From NCBI GenBank assembly GCA_005884115.1, contig VAXW01000002.1, forward strand, positions 410,528-474,527: a stretch of DNA of 64,000 nucleotides, read 5' to 3'. Both the position numbers and the translations under genes were made by a program. The notes below the pieces were generated by a model that saw only the letters and a list, made by a program, of their open reading frames with translations, was not told the origin of the DNA and did not search any database. Positions 43,601 through 52,006 of this stretch are shown in pieces. This stretch comes from Actinomycetota bacterium (GTDB lineage Bacteria > Actinomycetota > Thermoleophilia > Solirubrobacterales > Solirubrobacteraceae). Every line of letters starts with the position of its first letter. Within the stretch, counting starts at the first letter, position 1.

Positions 43601-45193
43601 GAATACGACGCGGACAACGAGCGCACCAGCATGGTCGACGGCACCGGGACGACCAGCGACACCTACGACCAGCTCGATCGCCTGACCGAAGCCAAAGACG
43701 GCCACGGCAACGTCGTCAAATACGAATACGACCTGGCCAACGAGCTGACCAAGATCACCTACCCGAATGGCAAAGCCGTCACCCGCGTGTTCGACAAAGC
43801 CGGGCGGCTTGAAAAGGTCACTGACTGGTCAGAACACACGACCAAATTCGTCTACAACCCCGACTCCTACCAGACGGCGACCACCTTCCCAACGGGGACC
43901 ACGGACGAAGACAAATACACTTATAACGAAGCCGACCAGCTCACGGAAGTCAAGATGCTCAAGGGGGCAGAAAGTCTCGCCTCGCTGGTCTATACACGTG
44001 ATAACGACGGGCAGGTCAAAACGATCACCAGCAAAGGCCTGCCTGGCGAAGAAAAACCAGCCGTCGAATACGACGCCAACAACCGCCTGACTAAAGGCGG
44101 GACAGTCGCCTACGAATACGACGCCGGTGACAACCCGACCAAAACAGGGTCAAGTACCAACACTTACGACGCTGCCGACGAGCTGAAAACCGGCACGGGC
44201 GTGACGTACAGCTACGACGAACTGGGGGAGCGCACGAAAAAGACGCCCTCCACGGCAGCCACGACTTATGGTTATGACCAGGCTGGCAACCTGATCTCGG
44301 TCGAACGGCCCAAAGAAGGTAAAGTCGCCGAAATCAAAGACAAATACGCCTACGACGGAGCCGGTCTGCGCCTCTCGCAGACGATCGGTGCCACCACGAC
44401 GTTTCTGGCGTGGCAGACGAGCGAAAGCCTGCCGCTGATCCTCAACGACGGGACCAACAGCTACATCTATGGTCTCGAAGGCGTTCCTATCGAGCAGGTC
44501 TCGAGCGGGGGGACCGTCCTCTACCTGCACCACGACCAGCAGGGCTCCACCCGGGTGCTCACGGGATCGACCGGAAAAAGCGAAGCCACCTTCACCTACG
44601 ACGCTTACGGCAACACCACCGGCACGACGGGGACTGCGACGACGCCGCTCGGCTACGACGCGCAGTACACCAGCTCAGACACCGGACTCATCTATTTGCG
44701 CGCTCGCGTCTACGATCCGGCGACGGCGCAGTTCATGCGCGTGGATCCGCTGGGAGCGGCTACCAGGGAACCCTACACGTACGCAGGAGATAACCCACCT
44801 CGATACCTCGATCGCACAGGTCTTGGGTTTGAAGTGGAACTTCCTGAAGGCGTTCCGTGTAGCTGGCCGTGCGTTCCTCCCGCTGTCCACGAAGGATTCG
44901 AAGAGGCTCTCAACGGAGCCAAGGAAGGCTTTGAAGCGGTCGTGCATGTGATCGCCGGAAGCGAAGAAGCAAACGATGAAGGTGAACAGGAGCTCAAGGA
45001 ACGGCAAGCTGAGGAAGCAGAATGCGAAAACCGCTCTGGGGACCAGCTCCGGCGCGAATCGGAACAGATACTAGGCCGAGGTCACAATCCGGCGCGTATC
45101 AAACAGTGGCAGGAATGGTGGAAAGATGTCAGCGCGCAAGAGCGAAAAGACTTCCACAAAGCGGGTGGTAGAACGCCCAGAAAGCGCACCTAG
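40688..45193 (+). CDS. RHS/YD-repeat protein with variable C-terminal tail
   Basis: 1501 residues. ATG 40688 follows GGAGGCGCCA; the 11-residue longer start lacks one. A hydrophobic export segment (LVVTLLTCLSLVAVLLQQAV) leads to ASAEG. An N-terminal domain of about 350 residues precedes a DUF6531-like region (PVNCATGNEVESQQDLLVGG, LSLTRTYNAQ, GYGWTGSY), then a long array of YD repeats (pattern TKYEYNTQGDRTADIDPEGD) and the RHS core end YLRARVYDPATAQFMRVDP and YTYAGDNPPRYLDRTG. The last roughly 120 residues (CSWPCVPP, then charged ARIKQWQEWWKDVSAQERKD) form a distinct tail, as in polymorphic toxins. Nuclease activity is not assignable. Confidence 0.9.
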   Translation: MSIPARALWPSDFSLHCPPRASRHQRGTECSSPVFPARRRLVVTLLTCLSLVAVLLQQAVPASAEGLPEIETAHMAEIEEWAYRNSDLTSPPVGCGTVCMNLWNAERTSVPSSVGGLWDALGYMEVELGLWSSLKEFAKEFGSAAKIGAPPFRVGWHIGRGTTEGGKWMEVIGPTAPPGEPAECHGIEPWETRMIPTGEEVGTSFFTPATSPGNEWYLHVCSSDIVASWAPHDNPEQPQATCGEGAPGSEISGWTKQEWHWNTCYEGLNKGVEVFAETHAQAFHRPFHFAPVHDWEGQLLTGEYQRGIQTLGGSDPGTAAVKTGLEHRLEASTPLREWVQWILESQHGRNPLLAVPGEEYGAGSATDPNRVKCMSKKPVNCATGNEVESQQDLLVGGLGPGLSLTRTYNAQLAAEQTSPGIFGYGWTGSYTAHLTLSEGGTIANVYQDDGSVARFQLSGETWNPIDPLDQARLTKEASNYAFTLPNQTVLHFNSSGVLTSETDRNGNSLTMTYSGEGRLESVTDPASRKLVFAYNGEGRVESVKDPMGHVVKYGYESGQLASVTEPGETEPRWQFKYDASHRLTTMTDGRGGKTTIEYDSSNRVTKETDPLERSTSFEYEPSRTKVTNKATGAVTDEHFSVDNEPTSITRGFGTASATTEEFGYDTAGNQASVIDGNKHTTKYVYDSEGNRTSMVDAAEHETKWGYDTKHDVISITTPKGETTTIKRDSHGNPELIERPAPAGKTQVTKEKYNAAGELDSVTDPLEHITKYEYNTQGDRTADIDPEGDKRTWTYDEDSLETSSVSPRGNVEGAEASKYTTKIERDAQGRPIKITDPLSHETKYAYDGNGNLESLTDPLGHKTKYTCDADNERTKVEEPNATITETGYDGAGRVTSQTDGNKHTTKYVRNILEQVIEIIDPLERKTTKEYDKAGNLTKLTDPAKRTTTNTYYANNLLKETTYSDGKTHLVKYEYDADNERTSMVDGTGTTSDTYDQLDRLTEAKDGHGNVVKYEYDLANELTKITYPNGKAVTRVFDKAGRLEKVTDWSEHTTKFVYNPDSYQTATTFPTGTTDEDKYTYNEADQLTEVKMLKGAESLASLVYTRDNDGQVKTITSKGLPGEEKPAVEYDANNRLTKGGTVAYEYDAGDNPTKTGSSTNTYDAADELKTGTGVTYSYDELGERTKKTPSTAATTYGYDQAGNLISVERPKEGKVAEIKDKYAYDGAGLRLSQTIGATTTFLAWQTSESLPLILNDGTNSYIYGLEGVPIEQVSSGGTVLYLHHDQQGSTRVLTGSTGKSEATFTYDAYGNTTGTTGTATTPLGYDAQYTSSDTGLIYLRARVYDPATAQFMRVDPLGAATREPYTYAGDNPPRYLDRTGLGFEVELPEGVPCSWPCVPPAVHEGFEEALNGAKEGFEAVVHVIAGSEEANDEGEQELKERQAEEAECENRSGDQLRRESEQILGRGHNPARIKQWQEWWKDVSAQERKDFHKAGGRTPRKRT

Positions 45194-45362
45194 ACGCGCG
45201 CCGATGGCCTCGGCACGCGGGCGCATCCAATGTCGGAGTATGAGGCATACCCGTCCGGATAATGCGTAATACTCGCAACTCGTGCCATGAGCCGCTGAAG
45301 CCTCGATCGGCGCACTGGTATCCTCCTCGCTCAAGCCGCGAGAAAACGCTATCATTTACGTT

Positions 45363-45569
45363 ATGGTGACGCGTATTGCTGATCGCGACTTACTTCGCGC
45401 CTGGCAGATTTCTATTGAGGATTACACTGACGACGTGTTCGCGGAGATAGAGAGGCTACTTCCGACGCTTATTGCTGCTGGGTATGCAGAGGCCGATGAT
45501 GACAGATGGAGTTTTACGCCGAAGGGCGTAGCGCGAGCCGAAGCGCTAGAGCGCGACGCGAGGGCGTAA
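45363..45569 (+). CDS. Small hypothetical protein downstream of RHS (candidate immunity or regulator)
   Basis: 68 residues from ATG 45363. Helical and acidic: LLRAWQISIEDYTDDVFAEI, ERLLPTLIAAGYAEADDDRW, SFTPKGVARAEALERDARA. This ends like a small winged-helix (the DRWSFTPKG wing), close in style to the 40125-40373 protein. It lies 170 bp after the RHS toxin-like gene, the usual place for an immunity gene, but its winged-helix look argues for a regulator. No database comparison available. Confidence 0.6.
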   Translation: MVTRIADRDLLRAWQISIEDYTDDVFAEIERLLPTLIAAGYAEADDDRWSFTPKGVARAEALERDARA

Positions 45570-45575
45570 CGGGAG

Positions 45576-45695
45576 TCACTGGATGACGCGAGGCCTAGTG
45601 CGCTTCGGCTTCTCGTTCCGCTCTTCTTCGCGCTTGCGCAGGTCTTCACGATTATGGCGTTCGTCGGCTTCTAGCTGCTTCTTGTTTTCCGGCAA
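45576..45695 (-). CDS. Very small basic coiled peptide, doubtful
   Basis: A 39-codon frame from TTG 45695 to TGA 45578-45576: PENKKQLEADERHNREDLRK, REEERNEKPKRTRPRVIQ. Strongly charged, helical and unlike random translation, so it may be a small gene or the end of a decayed one; no ribosome binding site is seen and no ATG/GTG start exists. Confidence 0.25.
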   Translation of the reverse strand: MPENKKQLEADERHNREDLRKREEERNEKPKRTRPRVIQ

Positions 45696-46191
45696 TTGAC
45701 CGGATCGGCCGGACCAGCGAACGGTTTGTCACGCAAGGATGCGGAGCGGACGAGGGCATGGGAAATTGAGGGTCCTGTAGCCCATCCAGACCAGCTGGCG
45801 GCTGCGGTCAGACCCGCTGATCAAGTCAAGCCAGCTCAGCCCGCCACCCCGCCCGCGCCCGTCAGGCCCGATAGGCGGCGGCAGCCGAGCCGTTGCTGAG
45901 CCAGGCGCTAGCTCGCGTCATAGTCAGGCCTCGGTCTGACGAGGAGCAACTAGAGGCGCTCGAGCGAGTCAAACACGAATGGCAGACCTTCAACGAGGGT
46001 GACCGTAGGCAGCTGCTCGACGTGGTTGATCGTGCGCAGACCTCTGGCGGCTCAAGGGAGAGCTGAAATCGGCGGCAGATCCTAATGAGATCACTGATGG
46101 AACCGAGTACGCGATCTGGGGCATAGTAGGACCTGATGCTTACGTCGCGAGAAAGTCCTCGCTTGGATGTTTGTCCCTAGAGGTCGCGTAA
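45696..46191 (+). pseudogene. Frameshifted remnant of an unidentified gene
   Basis: Three protein-like segments lie in successive frames: from ATG 45696 KDAERTRAWEIEGPVAHPDQ to 45899; then, from about 45875, SDEEQLEALERVKHEWQTFN and EGDRRQLLDVVDRAQ to TGA 46064; then, from about 46040, DLWRLKGELKSAADPNEITD and GTEYAIWGIVGPDAYVARKS to TAA 46189. Joined, they make a plausible protein of roughly 155 residues broken by two frameshifts. The family is not recognised. Confidence 0.4.
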
Positions 46192-46253
46192 TGGCACTTG
46201 TGCGACGCGCGGCGAGCCACCGACCCAGGCGCCGTGCAGAGGCGTAAATAGTG

Positions 46254-47351
46254 TTAGGCGGCCTGGGAGGGCGCGCGCAGCTCTCCGGCGATAGGCCGAA
46301 GCATGAGATCGCGCACGACTTGCGGGTCTTGCGACTGAGCGAGCGCCCACATGAGCTTTACCGTGGCGGTCTCAGGAAGCATGTCATGCAGAAAAGCGCC
46401 GCCGGCGTCGTTAATTGCCACGGTCGTTTCATAGACTTTCCCGTTCGTCGGAGGCGCTTCCGCGATTGTAGTGACTACCACTATGTCTCGCTGAGTGCAT
46501 CGACGAATGAAGCGGGAAACCGAGAACCGGGGGTCGTCCGTGTCAGCCGGCCCCGTGGCGGACGGATACAACTCAATGACCACACCGCGAACGTGTCCTT
46601 GGTCTATGGCATCGAAGGTTACGTCAAGATCGAGACCTGGATATAGGCGGATAGCGAAGACATGTTCGTCGACTTTCAGCAGAAATCCCTCACTGTGCTG
46701 CATGGGGTTGTACGGCTCGATGGGCTCAAACTCCTCCCCCTTAACAACGCCGACGGGGTCTCGGTTGATCGATGCGAACGCCGCTCCAGCCGCCCGTAGC
46801 TTTCTGACGTGTGTTCCGAGATACACGTATCCGGGCAGCTCAGAACCGCCCGCAAAGCAGACGTATACTCCAGGGTTCAACGAGCGCATCGCGATAAGCG
46901 CTGTGTGCACGTTCCTAGCAGCATCGGATCCGCGTTGGCCAGACGGAATATTCGAGCCGGTCAACACAACTGGGAAGTCGATGTCGGTCAGAAAGAAGCT
47001 CAAGGCGGAAGCGGTGTAGGCCATCGTGTCCGTTCCGTGAAGAACGAGCGCTCCGATGATGCGTTCATGCTCCGCGAGTTCGCATATAGAATCGGCGATC
47101 GAAAGCCAGTCCTGGGGCTCGAGGTTCTCAGATAGTTGCCGGATCGGATACCTGACGGCGACCGATGGACGTGTTGGTCCGGGCCACTGCTCGCTGGTCA
47201 GATCGGCCTCCGCACTCGTCGGGTCTTGCCCAACTGACAGGACCGAGTCGTCCTCTCGCGCACCGATTGTGCCGCCAGTCAAGACTAGACCGACAGTGCA
47301 GTCGCTGTCGATCGGATCTTCAAGCTCGCGCGCGCCAAGTGCGTGCTCCAT
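46254..47351 (-). CDS. Asparaginase-family amidohydrolase
   Basis: 365 residues from ATG 47351, preceded by AAGGAAGGG; the 92-residue longer frame appears non-coding. Type I/II asparaginase motifs: VGLVLTGGTIGARED (first catalytic Thr) and GALVLHGTDTMAYTASALSF (second Thr with Asp). Then FPVVLTGSNIPSGQRGSDAA and VCFAGGSELPGYVYLGTHVR, and a C-terminal domain with VVVTTIAEAP. It hydrolyses L-asparagine or a related amide. The location within accessory DNA, away from nitrogen genes, is unusual. Could also be an amidotransferase-like homologue. Confidence 0.85.
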   Translation of the reverse strand: MEHALGARELEDPIDSDCTVGLVLTGGTIGAREDDSVLSVGQDPTSAEADLTSEQWPGPTRPSVAVRYPIRQLSENLEPQDWLSIADSICELAEHERIIGALVLHGTDTMAYTASALSFFLTDIDFPVVLTGSNIPSGQRGSDAARNVHTALIAMRSLNPGVYVCFAGGSELPGYVYLGTHVRKLRAAGAAFASINRDPVGVVKGEEFEPIEPYNPMQHSEGFLLKVDEHVFAIRLYPGLDLDVTFDAIDQGHVRGVVIELYPSATGPADTDDPRFSVSRFIRRCTQRDIVVVTTIAEAPPTNGKVYETTVAINDAGGAFLHDMLPETATVKLMWALAQSQDPQVVRDLMLRPIAGELRAPSQAA

Positions 47352-47805
47352 CGCGGTTCCCTTCCTTGGGTGATGTCCGAGATCCATCCCGGCTGTTGCA
47401 GACGCCGCTGGGACCTCATCGCCTCCGGATCGCCGCAACTTGAGGAGCCAGAACCTGAGCCGACCGAGGCGGCGCTCCTGTCGCGTCGGACTACGCTCGC
47501 CTCCAGTGCGCATCGCACCGGTCGACAGAAGACGGTCAGGAGAGGACTTTTGGGCCACTATATAGACGGGCCGCTCCTCTAGGCCCAGTATACGCTGGGC
47601 GATCCATGCCCGCAACAGCCTGCTCAAGCCCCGGCATCTCGCGCCTAGAGACTACGCTACCCGAGCCGAGAACCCTATTCGCGATAGGGAGCCCTGACCC
47701 CTTCTGCGGCGACGATCGGGGAGTCAGCGTACTGGATAGTCGAGACCCCACTCGGGGATCAACGCAACGCGATCTAGCGTTTCCTATAGTTCGAATCCGG
47801 CTTCG
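47352..47805. other. Divergent intergenic region
   Basis: About 450 bases between the asparaginase gene and a plus-strand membrane protein gene. An AT-rich CACTATATAGACGG stretch (about 47557-47570) and a 6-bp hairpin GCCCAG-TATACG-CTGGGC (47583-47600) are visible and probably promoter-related. The open minus-strand frame here has no protein-like pattern. Confidence 0.45.
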
Positions 47806-48762
47806 GTGAGGAAGGGGGCAGCCACGGTCGGGGAAGACTCGGAAGCAGGAGTCGCCGAGACGGCTAACGACGGATCGTCGGCGACAAACATACCCTCGGT
47901 AGGTCGACTACAGGAGACGCCAAACGCCCGCCGCGAGACTGGGATTCTGGCAGCGGCCGTAACGGCCGTGCCTCTGCTCGTCGCCTCCGGAATCAGCCTC
48001 ATCCCACAGCTCGAAGGCGTTTGGCCGACCGCATTAGGCATCGCTGTCCTAGTCGTTATTACGGTCGTCGTTGGCGTGCAGATCGTTCGCAGCGCCCGGA
48101 AGCTTCTAGTCGGCCAGGGAGCCGATACCGAGATCCTCGCCTATCAGGACGATCGAGAGTCCGGAATCCTCCGGAAGGGCGACATCCCAAACGTCTCACT
48201 TCGTGTAAGCACGATACACCTCATCGTAGATACGCTCACGCAGGCCATACCAGACGAAGACAATCGGCAAAGCGCTCTCTACCAGTGTGGTGCGGCCGTC
48301 GGCGAAAGCTGGGTCACGGACTTCCACAAACAGCTGCTAGCGCTCGAAATTGAGAAGAGCGATCTGCTAAGGCAACTGCTGAAGTGGAGTGAGTACGACG
48401 CGACAGCTGGTATGGGACGCCTGACAGTGGCAGTCAATCCCAAAACCGGCGAGGGTCTCGTAGCGTTAGCTAATAGCTTCTTGTCTCGGTCGCCGTCACG
48501 CTTCCCCCTGAATTGGTGGTTCGCCGGATATCTCGCCGGAAGCCTCCGCCGCCTACTCGACCGCGAGGTTCTCGTCGAGCTTCTCGGTCCTACCGAGGCC
48601 GCAGCGCCAATCACGCTCTTTCAGGTCATCCCCGGCACTGGAGAACCCGAGCCGCCGCCGACTAGGGTTGGGCCTCGACATCCACAGTCCGTCGCGCGCG
48701 GCCGTGTTTTGCTCAAGAAGCTCAAACGACCGCTCCCCGAGGAAGAACCTATGGACACCTGA
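47806..48762 (+). CDS. Membrane protein with cytoplasmic domain, unknown
   Basis: 318 residues from GTG 47806 (no clear ribosome binding site). A disordered N-terminus of about 45 residues, two membrane helices (ILAAAVTAVPLLVASGISLI and GIAVLVVITVVVGVQIV), then a soluble domain: VSTIHLIVDTLTQAIPDEDN, AVGESWVTDFHKQLLALEIE, GRLTVAVNPKTGEGLVALAN, WWFAGYLAGSLRRLLDREVL. The final GYLAG-L-R-LLDREV stretch weakly recalls V4R-type ligand domains. Base composition is less GC-rich than the left half, suggesting acquisition. Function unknown. Confidence 0.6.
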   Translation: MRKGAATVGEDSEAGVAETANDGSSATNIPSVGRLQETPNARRETGILAAAVTAVPLLVASGISLIPQLEGVWPTALGIAVLVVITVVVGVQIVRSARKLLVGQGADTEILAYQDDRESGILRKGDIPNVSLRVSTIHLIVDTLTQAIPDEDNRQSALYQCGAAVGESWVTDFHKQLLALEIEKSDLLRQLLKWSEYDATAGMGRLTVAVNPKTGEGLVALANSFLSRSPSRFPLNWWFAGYLAGSLRRLLDREVLVELLGPTEAAAPITLFQVIPGTGEPEPPPTRVGPRHPQSVARGRVLLKKLKRPLPEEEPMDT

Positions 48763-48871
48763 CGGTCGATGCACGTCGCCGTGTTCAGGCGAATGCACTT
48801 CGTGCCTACGCCGCGTGCTACCGGTTGTGCGACACGAAGGCGACTAGCGACTCAGCTTCCCTGCGATCCGC

Positions 48872-49570
48872 CTAGCCCGCGAGCAGCGGACCACGTGGGG
48901 CGGTAACCGGATCATCGTGCCGCTGATCGCGTACCTTGGAACCGATCTTTAGACGAGCCGACTGGAGAAATGAAAAGTGCGCCTCTCTTACCTCAGCCTT
49001 GATCATTTCGATGCCCGCGTCCCGTTCGCCAGAGTCAGCGTCGGTTTCTGCCAAGAGGGCACTGATACCGAGCCCCACCCACTGTAGCTGAAGTTCTAGG
49101 TAGGCGCGGGTGATGTCATGTGCCTCGCCTAGCCGCATGACGACGCGCTGGTAAAGACCAAAGACCGGAGCGGCAGCCTCGTAGAACGCGTCCTCAAGCG
49201 CTCGAAAGTGCGGATCCTTCGAAGAGTAGTCCTCGTCCGTGATAGTGACCGATACACCGAGCTCTCGCAACAGCAGCGGCCTGCCTTGGCTGCCGGCCTC
49301 GACCGGCGACGGAGTTCGAGGAATCGACCGCGACCTATTGAGCAGGAAGATAAGAAGCTGGTTGGTCGTTCCGGCCATTCGTGCACATTCGTCGAGAAGC
49401 GCACGGAGCTCCTCGAGATCACGAATCTCCCGATCGTATCGGAGCTGAACACGCTGTCGCCATTGTGCGGTGCCCGCCGCGACAAGTGCGAGCGTTAGTG
49501 CGCCGATGAAGGTGAGCCAGACCGGTGTTTGATCGCCGCCGGTCGCAGCCAGTATCGAAGTGCTGTGCAT
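48872..49570 (-). CDS. Membrane-anchored helical protein, unknown
   Basis: 232 residues from ATG 49570. One N-terminal helix (WLTFIGALTLALVAAGTAQW) followed by a coiled coil (RYDREIRDLEELRALLDECA) and further helices (DAFYEAAAPVFGLYQRVVMR, YLELQLQWVGLGISALLAET, EMIKAEVREAHFSFLQSARL). It resembles small single-pass proteins of unknown function common in accessory DNA. Tail to tail with the 47806 gene, about 110 bp apart; the two membrane proteins may belong together, but no evidence of joint action is seen. Confidence 0.6.
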   Translation of the reverse strand: MHSTSILAATGGDQTPVWLTFIGALTLALVAAGTAQWRQRVQLRYDREIRDLEELRALLDECARMAGTTNQLLIFLLNRSRSIPRTPSPVEAGSQGRPLLLRELGVSVTITDEDYSSKDPHFRALEDAFYEAAAPVFGLYQRVVMRLGEAHDITRAYLELQLQWVGLGISALLAETDADSGERDAGIEMIKAEVREAHFSFLQSARLKIGSKVRDQRHDDPVTAPRGPLLAG

Positions 49571-49993
49571 CCGGTGATCCTATTTGGTTCGTCACCCGTG
49601 CTCATCGGTTGGAGCCGTCACATAATACCGCTTGTGCGACATGTGGTAACTGCCCGCGACCGGGTGTATGGTCAAATATCAGGCTGACGTCCCGAAGAGC
49701 GTTGCGACACTCTCAGATGATTCATTTCGCTTGCGTCGACCTGAGCGGCTGGTCTTTGGAGGCATATCGAGCAGCTGGTCGAGAAGGGGGTCATCGACCC
49801 CCCAGACACGCTGGAGGTAGAGCGCCGCCAGTTGTAGGTTCGCTAATAGCTCAGCGACCGGAGCGCCTAGCTACCGCAAAAGACACAGCCTCTCTCCTCT
49901 CTCGTTATCAGCAAATTGACCAAGAGGTCGACTGCCTCCACCGAGCAACTATGGAGACGGCTAGATCATGGAGCCAGCTAGTTGAGGACGAGA
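49571..49993. other. Degenerate region with protein-like fragments
   Basis: Two short protein-like stretches sit in different plus-strand frames: HIEQLVEKGVIDPPDTLEVE ending at a TAG near 49836, and LLSRYQQIDQEVDCLHRATM with SWSQLVEDEINRRLEGD ending at TGA 50017-50019. Neither has a convincing start. They look like remains of one or two decayed genes. Confidence 0.35.
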
Positions 49994-50236
49994 TTAATCG
50001 CAGACTCGAAGGCGACTGAGCGCTTCTGAGATGGCGGCCTTGTACAGCTCGTCGGCGAGACGCTCAATCGGCATGGACGGATCACGAACAGCTACCGACA
50101 CGAAGCTGCTGACCGTATCTTGCGAGACAGTCTGGTCGAGCAGCTTGGCAACGAGCGAACGCACCTCTCCAGGCCCCAGAGGCTCGCCTGCGTCGCACAT
50201 GACATCCAGGACTGCCACCGTTCGACCTTCGATCAA
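49994..50236 (-). CDS. Small hypothetical protein
   Basis: 80 residues, shown from TTG 50236; the frame is open further upstream, so the start is uncertain. AVLDVMCDAGEPLGPGEVRS, LVAKLLDQTVSQDTVSSFVS and MPIERLADELYKAAISEALS suggest a winged-helix-like domain in which DAGEPLGPGEV would be the turn. No membrane segment. Its 3' end overlaps the end of the plus-strand fragment. Possibly the C-terminal part of a longer decayed gene. Confidence 0.45.
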   Translation of the reverse strand: MIEGRTVAVLDVMCDAGEPLGPGEVRSLVAKLLDQTVSQDTVSSFVSVAVRDPSMPIERLADELYKAAISEALSRLRVCD

Positions 50237-50444
50237 ATTGTCGAGCCATCCGTGATCGACCGGGGTCGCTAGCGCGGACCCGAGCCACCCGGTTTGGCAT
50301 CCGGTACGTAGTCGATGACAACCTTCAGGCTTGACAAAGGGTTTGAGAACTGTCCTACCAAGTGCAGACGCCGCACGCTTTGACTGCGCCGGACCCGCGG
50401 CCGATCGTTCCGCGAGGCCTAGGCTGTAAGCAAGCCGGTTCTGC

Positions 50445-51800
50445 TCACGTGGTCGCCGTGAACTTCAGCGTGCCCTGACAGAGCCCGATGCGTCGGCTCC
50501 TGTACGGTAGGCGCAGGCGGAGTCGCCCTTCCAGGCGTCCTGACGCTGTGAACTTAAGGAACACGCCGATTCCGCCTCTCTTGGTTTCTCGGCTTTCCGA
50601 CCATTCCAAGGCGCTGCGGACGGTGTGATTGCTGATCGTGAGGTTGTCGGCGTAGGACAGCCACGATTCGTTCAGCGACAGGGCGTATCCGTGCTGGCAG
50701 TCGACAGGCATCTCGATGCTCAGACCGACGATGTGCTTGCCGTCTCCTGAGACGTGAACGACGATCTTGCGGGTTCGTGAGCGCCGCGTGACATAGAACC
50801 CAGGCAGGTTGGGCGGGACGGTTGCCTGGGCGGGTGCAGCTTTCTGGATTGGTGGCGCAGGCGGCGGCGCAGGTGCGGGAGCTGGCGCAGGAGCCGGCGC
50901 GGGAGCTGGCGGTGGTTTGACAGCTTCGACCCATTCGTGAACCCACGATGCGATGAGGTCGGCGCGGGTGAATACGGATGGGCGCAACGTTGAACATTCT
51001 TCGTAGCCGTGACTGGTGATGCCGAGCGCGACCACGCCACCTCCGTTGGGATTGGAGACGAGCAAAGGGCCGCCGCTGTCCCCGAAGCATGTTCCTGTTT
51101 CGTATTCGGGCGGGTCGATCGTGCAGAGCTCGTACCCCTCATAAAACGGCGACGCGTTGCTTTCGCAGTAGCTGGGCCGCTGCACGACAGTCGCCGCCCA
51201 TCGGAGCCGTTGCGTTAGCGTTTCCTGTTCGCCGAAGGTCTTGCCCTAACCAGCGATCACCCCTTCCGTCCCGGCTTCCAAGATGGGCGAGTCAGAGGGG
51301 TAGGACGCGAGCGAGATCGCTGGCGCGCTAGTCGGCGCGGAGAGGATCAGCAGGGCTGCGTCGCCGGTTAGGTAGACGCGGTTGAAGCCCGGGTATACGA
51401 CTACGCGCGAGACGCCGAATACCTGCCGGGAGGGTGCGGTCCAGTCAACGTTCCCGGTGACCACTGTGTAACCGGACGGGTCGTGGAGTCGCCCCGTTTC
51501 TGTGTCCTCAGCGCAGTGACCCGCCGTTAGAACAACGTTCGCAGCCACGACCGTTCCGGTACACCTGCCACTAGCTCCGCTGATATACGCGAGCCACGGG
51601 TATGTGCCGTCTTCTGCCGCGCTGCCGCCAACGATGGCGGCGCGGGCAACGGGCGTTCTACCCTGGCGGTGGCGCTGGTTATGGGGACGACGATGGGCAG
51701 CAGGGTGCACTTGCCCCCCTGTCGCCGCCCGAACCGCCGCCGGAACCATCGCCGCATACAGCAGCTCTAGCGCCCCGGCTGTCCTGGCGAGGACGCGCAC
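50445..51800 (-). pseudogene. Secreted trypsin-like serine protease interrupted by in-frame TAG
   Basis: From GTG 51800 (ATG 51726 possible) a signal-like start leads to the mature N-terminus IVGGSAAEDGTYPWLAYIS, active-site His in VVLTAGHCAED and Asp in LTGDAALLIL. At GVIAG the next codon is TAG (51248-51246), exactly where the family has Trp (AGWGKT); the same frame continues GKTFGEQETLTQRLRWAATV, then CFGDSGGPLLVSNP with the active Ser. A Pro-Ala linker (about 30 residues) and a 120-residue beta C-terminal domain follow. A single TGG-to-TAG change therefore breaks an otherwise complete gene of about 450 residues. Without readthrough no active enzyme is made. Confidence 0.8.
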
Positions 51801-51859
51801 AACCCTAAACGTACCGTACCGCCGACACAGAAAAGCATCGGTGGGTGCGTCCAGACTCT

Positions 51860-51897
51860 TGAGCCGACCGCCACCCGATCGAGTGGCGGTCGGCTCA
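51860..51897 (-). terminator. Perfect 15-bp hairpin downstream of the integrase
   Basis: TGAGCCGACCGCCAC (51860-51874), loop CCGATCGA, and the exact complement GTGGCGGTCGGCTCA (51883-51897). It lies 110 bp beyond the integrase stop on the minus strand and upstream of the protease start; most likely a transcription terminator. Confidence 0.7.
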
Positions 51898-52006
51898 TCA
51901 GCTAAGGGCCCGGGACGCCGGCGGGAAGGCGAGCCTCGAGCCGTGCGAGCAGGGCACCTCGTCCGTCCGCAAACAGTGAGCCGCCAGGTAAAGAGACGAA
52001 TGATTC

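Noticed and set aside
42000..44800. Tandem DNA repeats as a satellite or CRISPR in the RHS gene
   Set aside because: The recurrences (for example AAATACG near GACGG) are codon-level echoes of YD repeats within one open frame.
47352..47627. Extended N-terminus of the asparaginase
   Set aside because: The family motif TGGTIG lies about 20 residues after ATG 47351, which has its own ribosome binding site; the extension is Arg-rich shadow sequence.
46254..49570. A known anti-phage defence system
   Set aside because: No nuclease, cyclase, TIR, NTPase or similar effector motif was found among these genes.
50268..50400. Minus-strand peptide ending KVVIDYVPDAKPGGSGPR
   Set aside because: The end looks protein-like, but no start, ribosome binding site or family could be supported, and an overlapping frame looks equally plausible.
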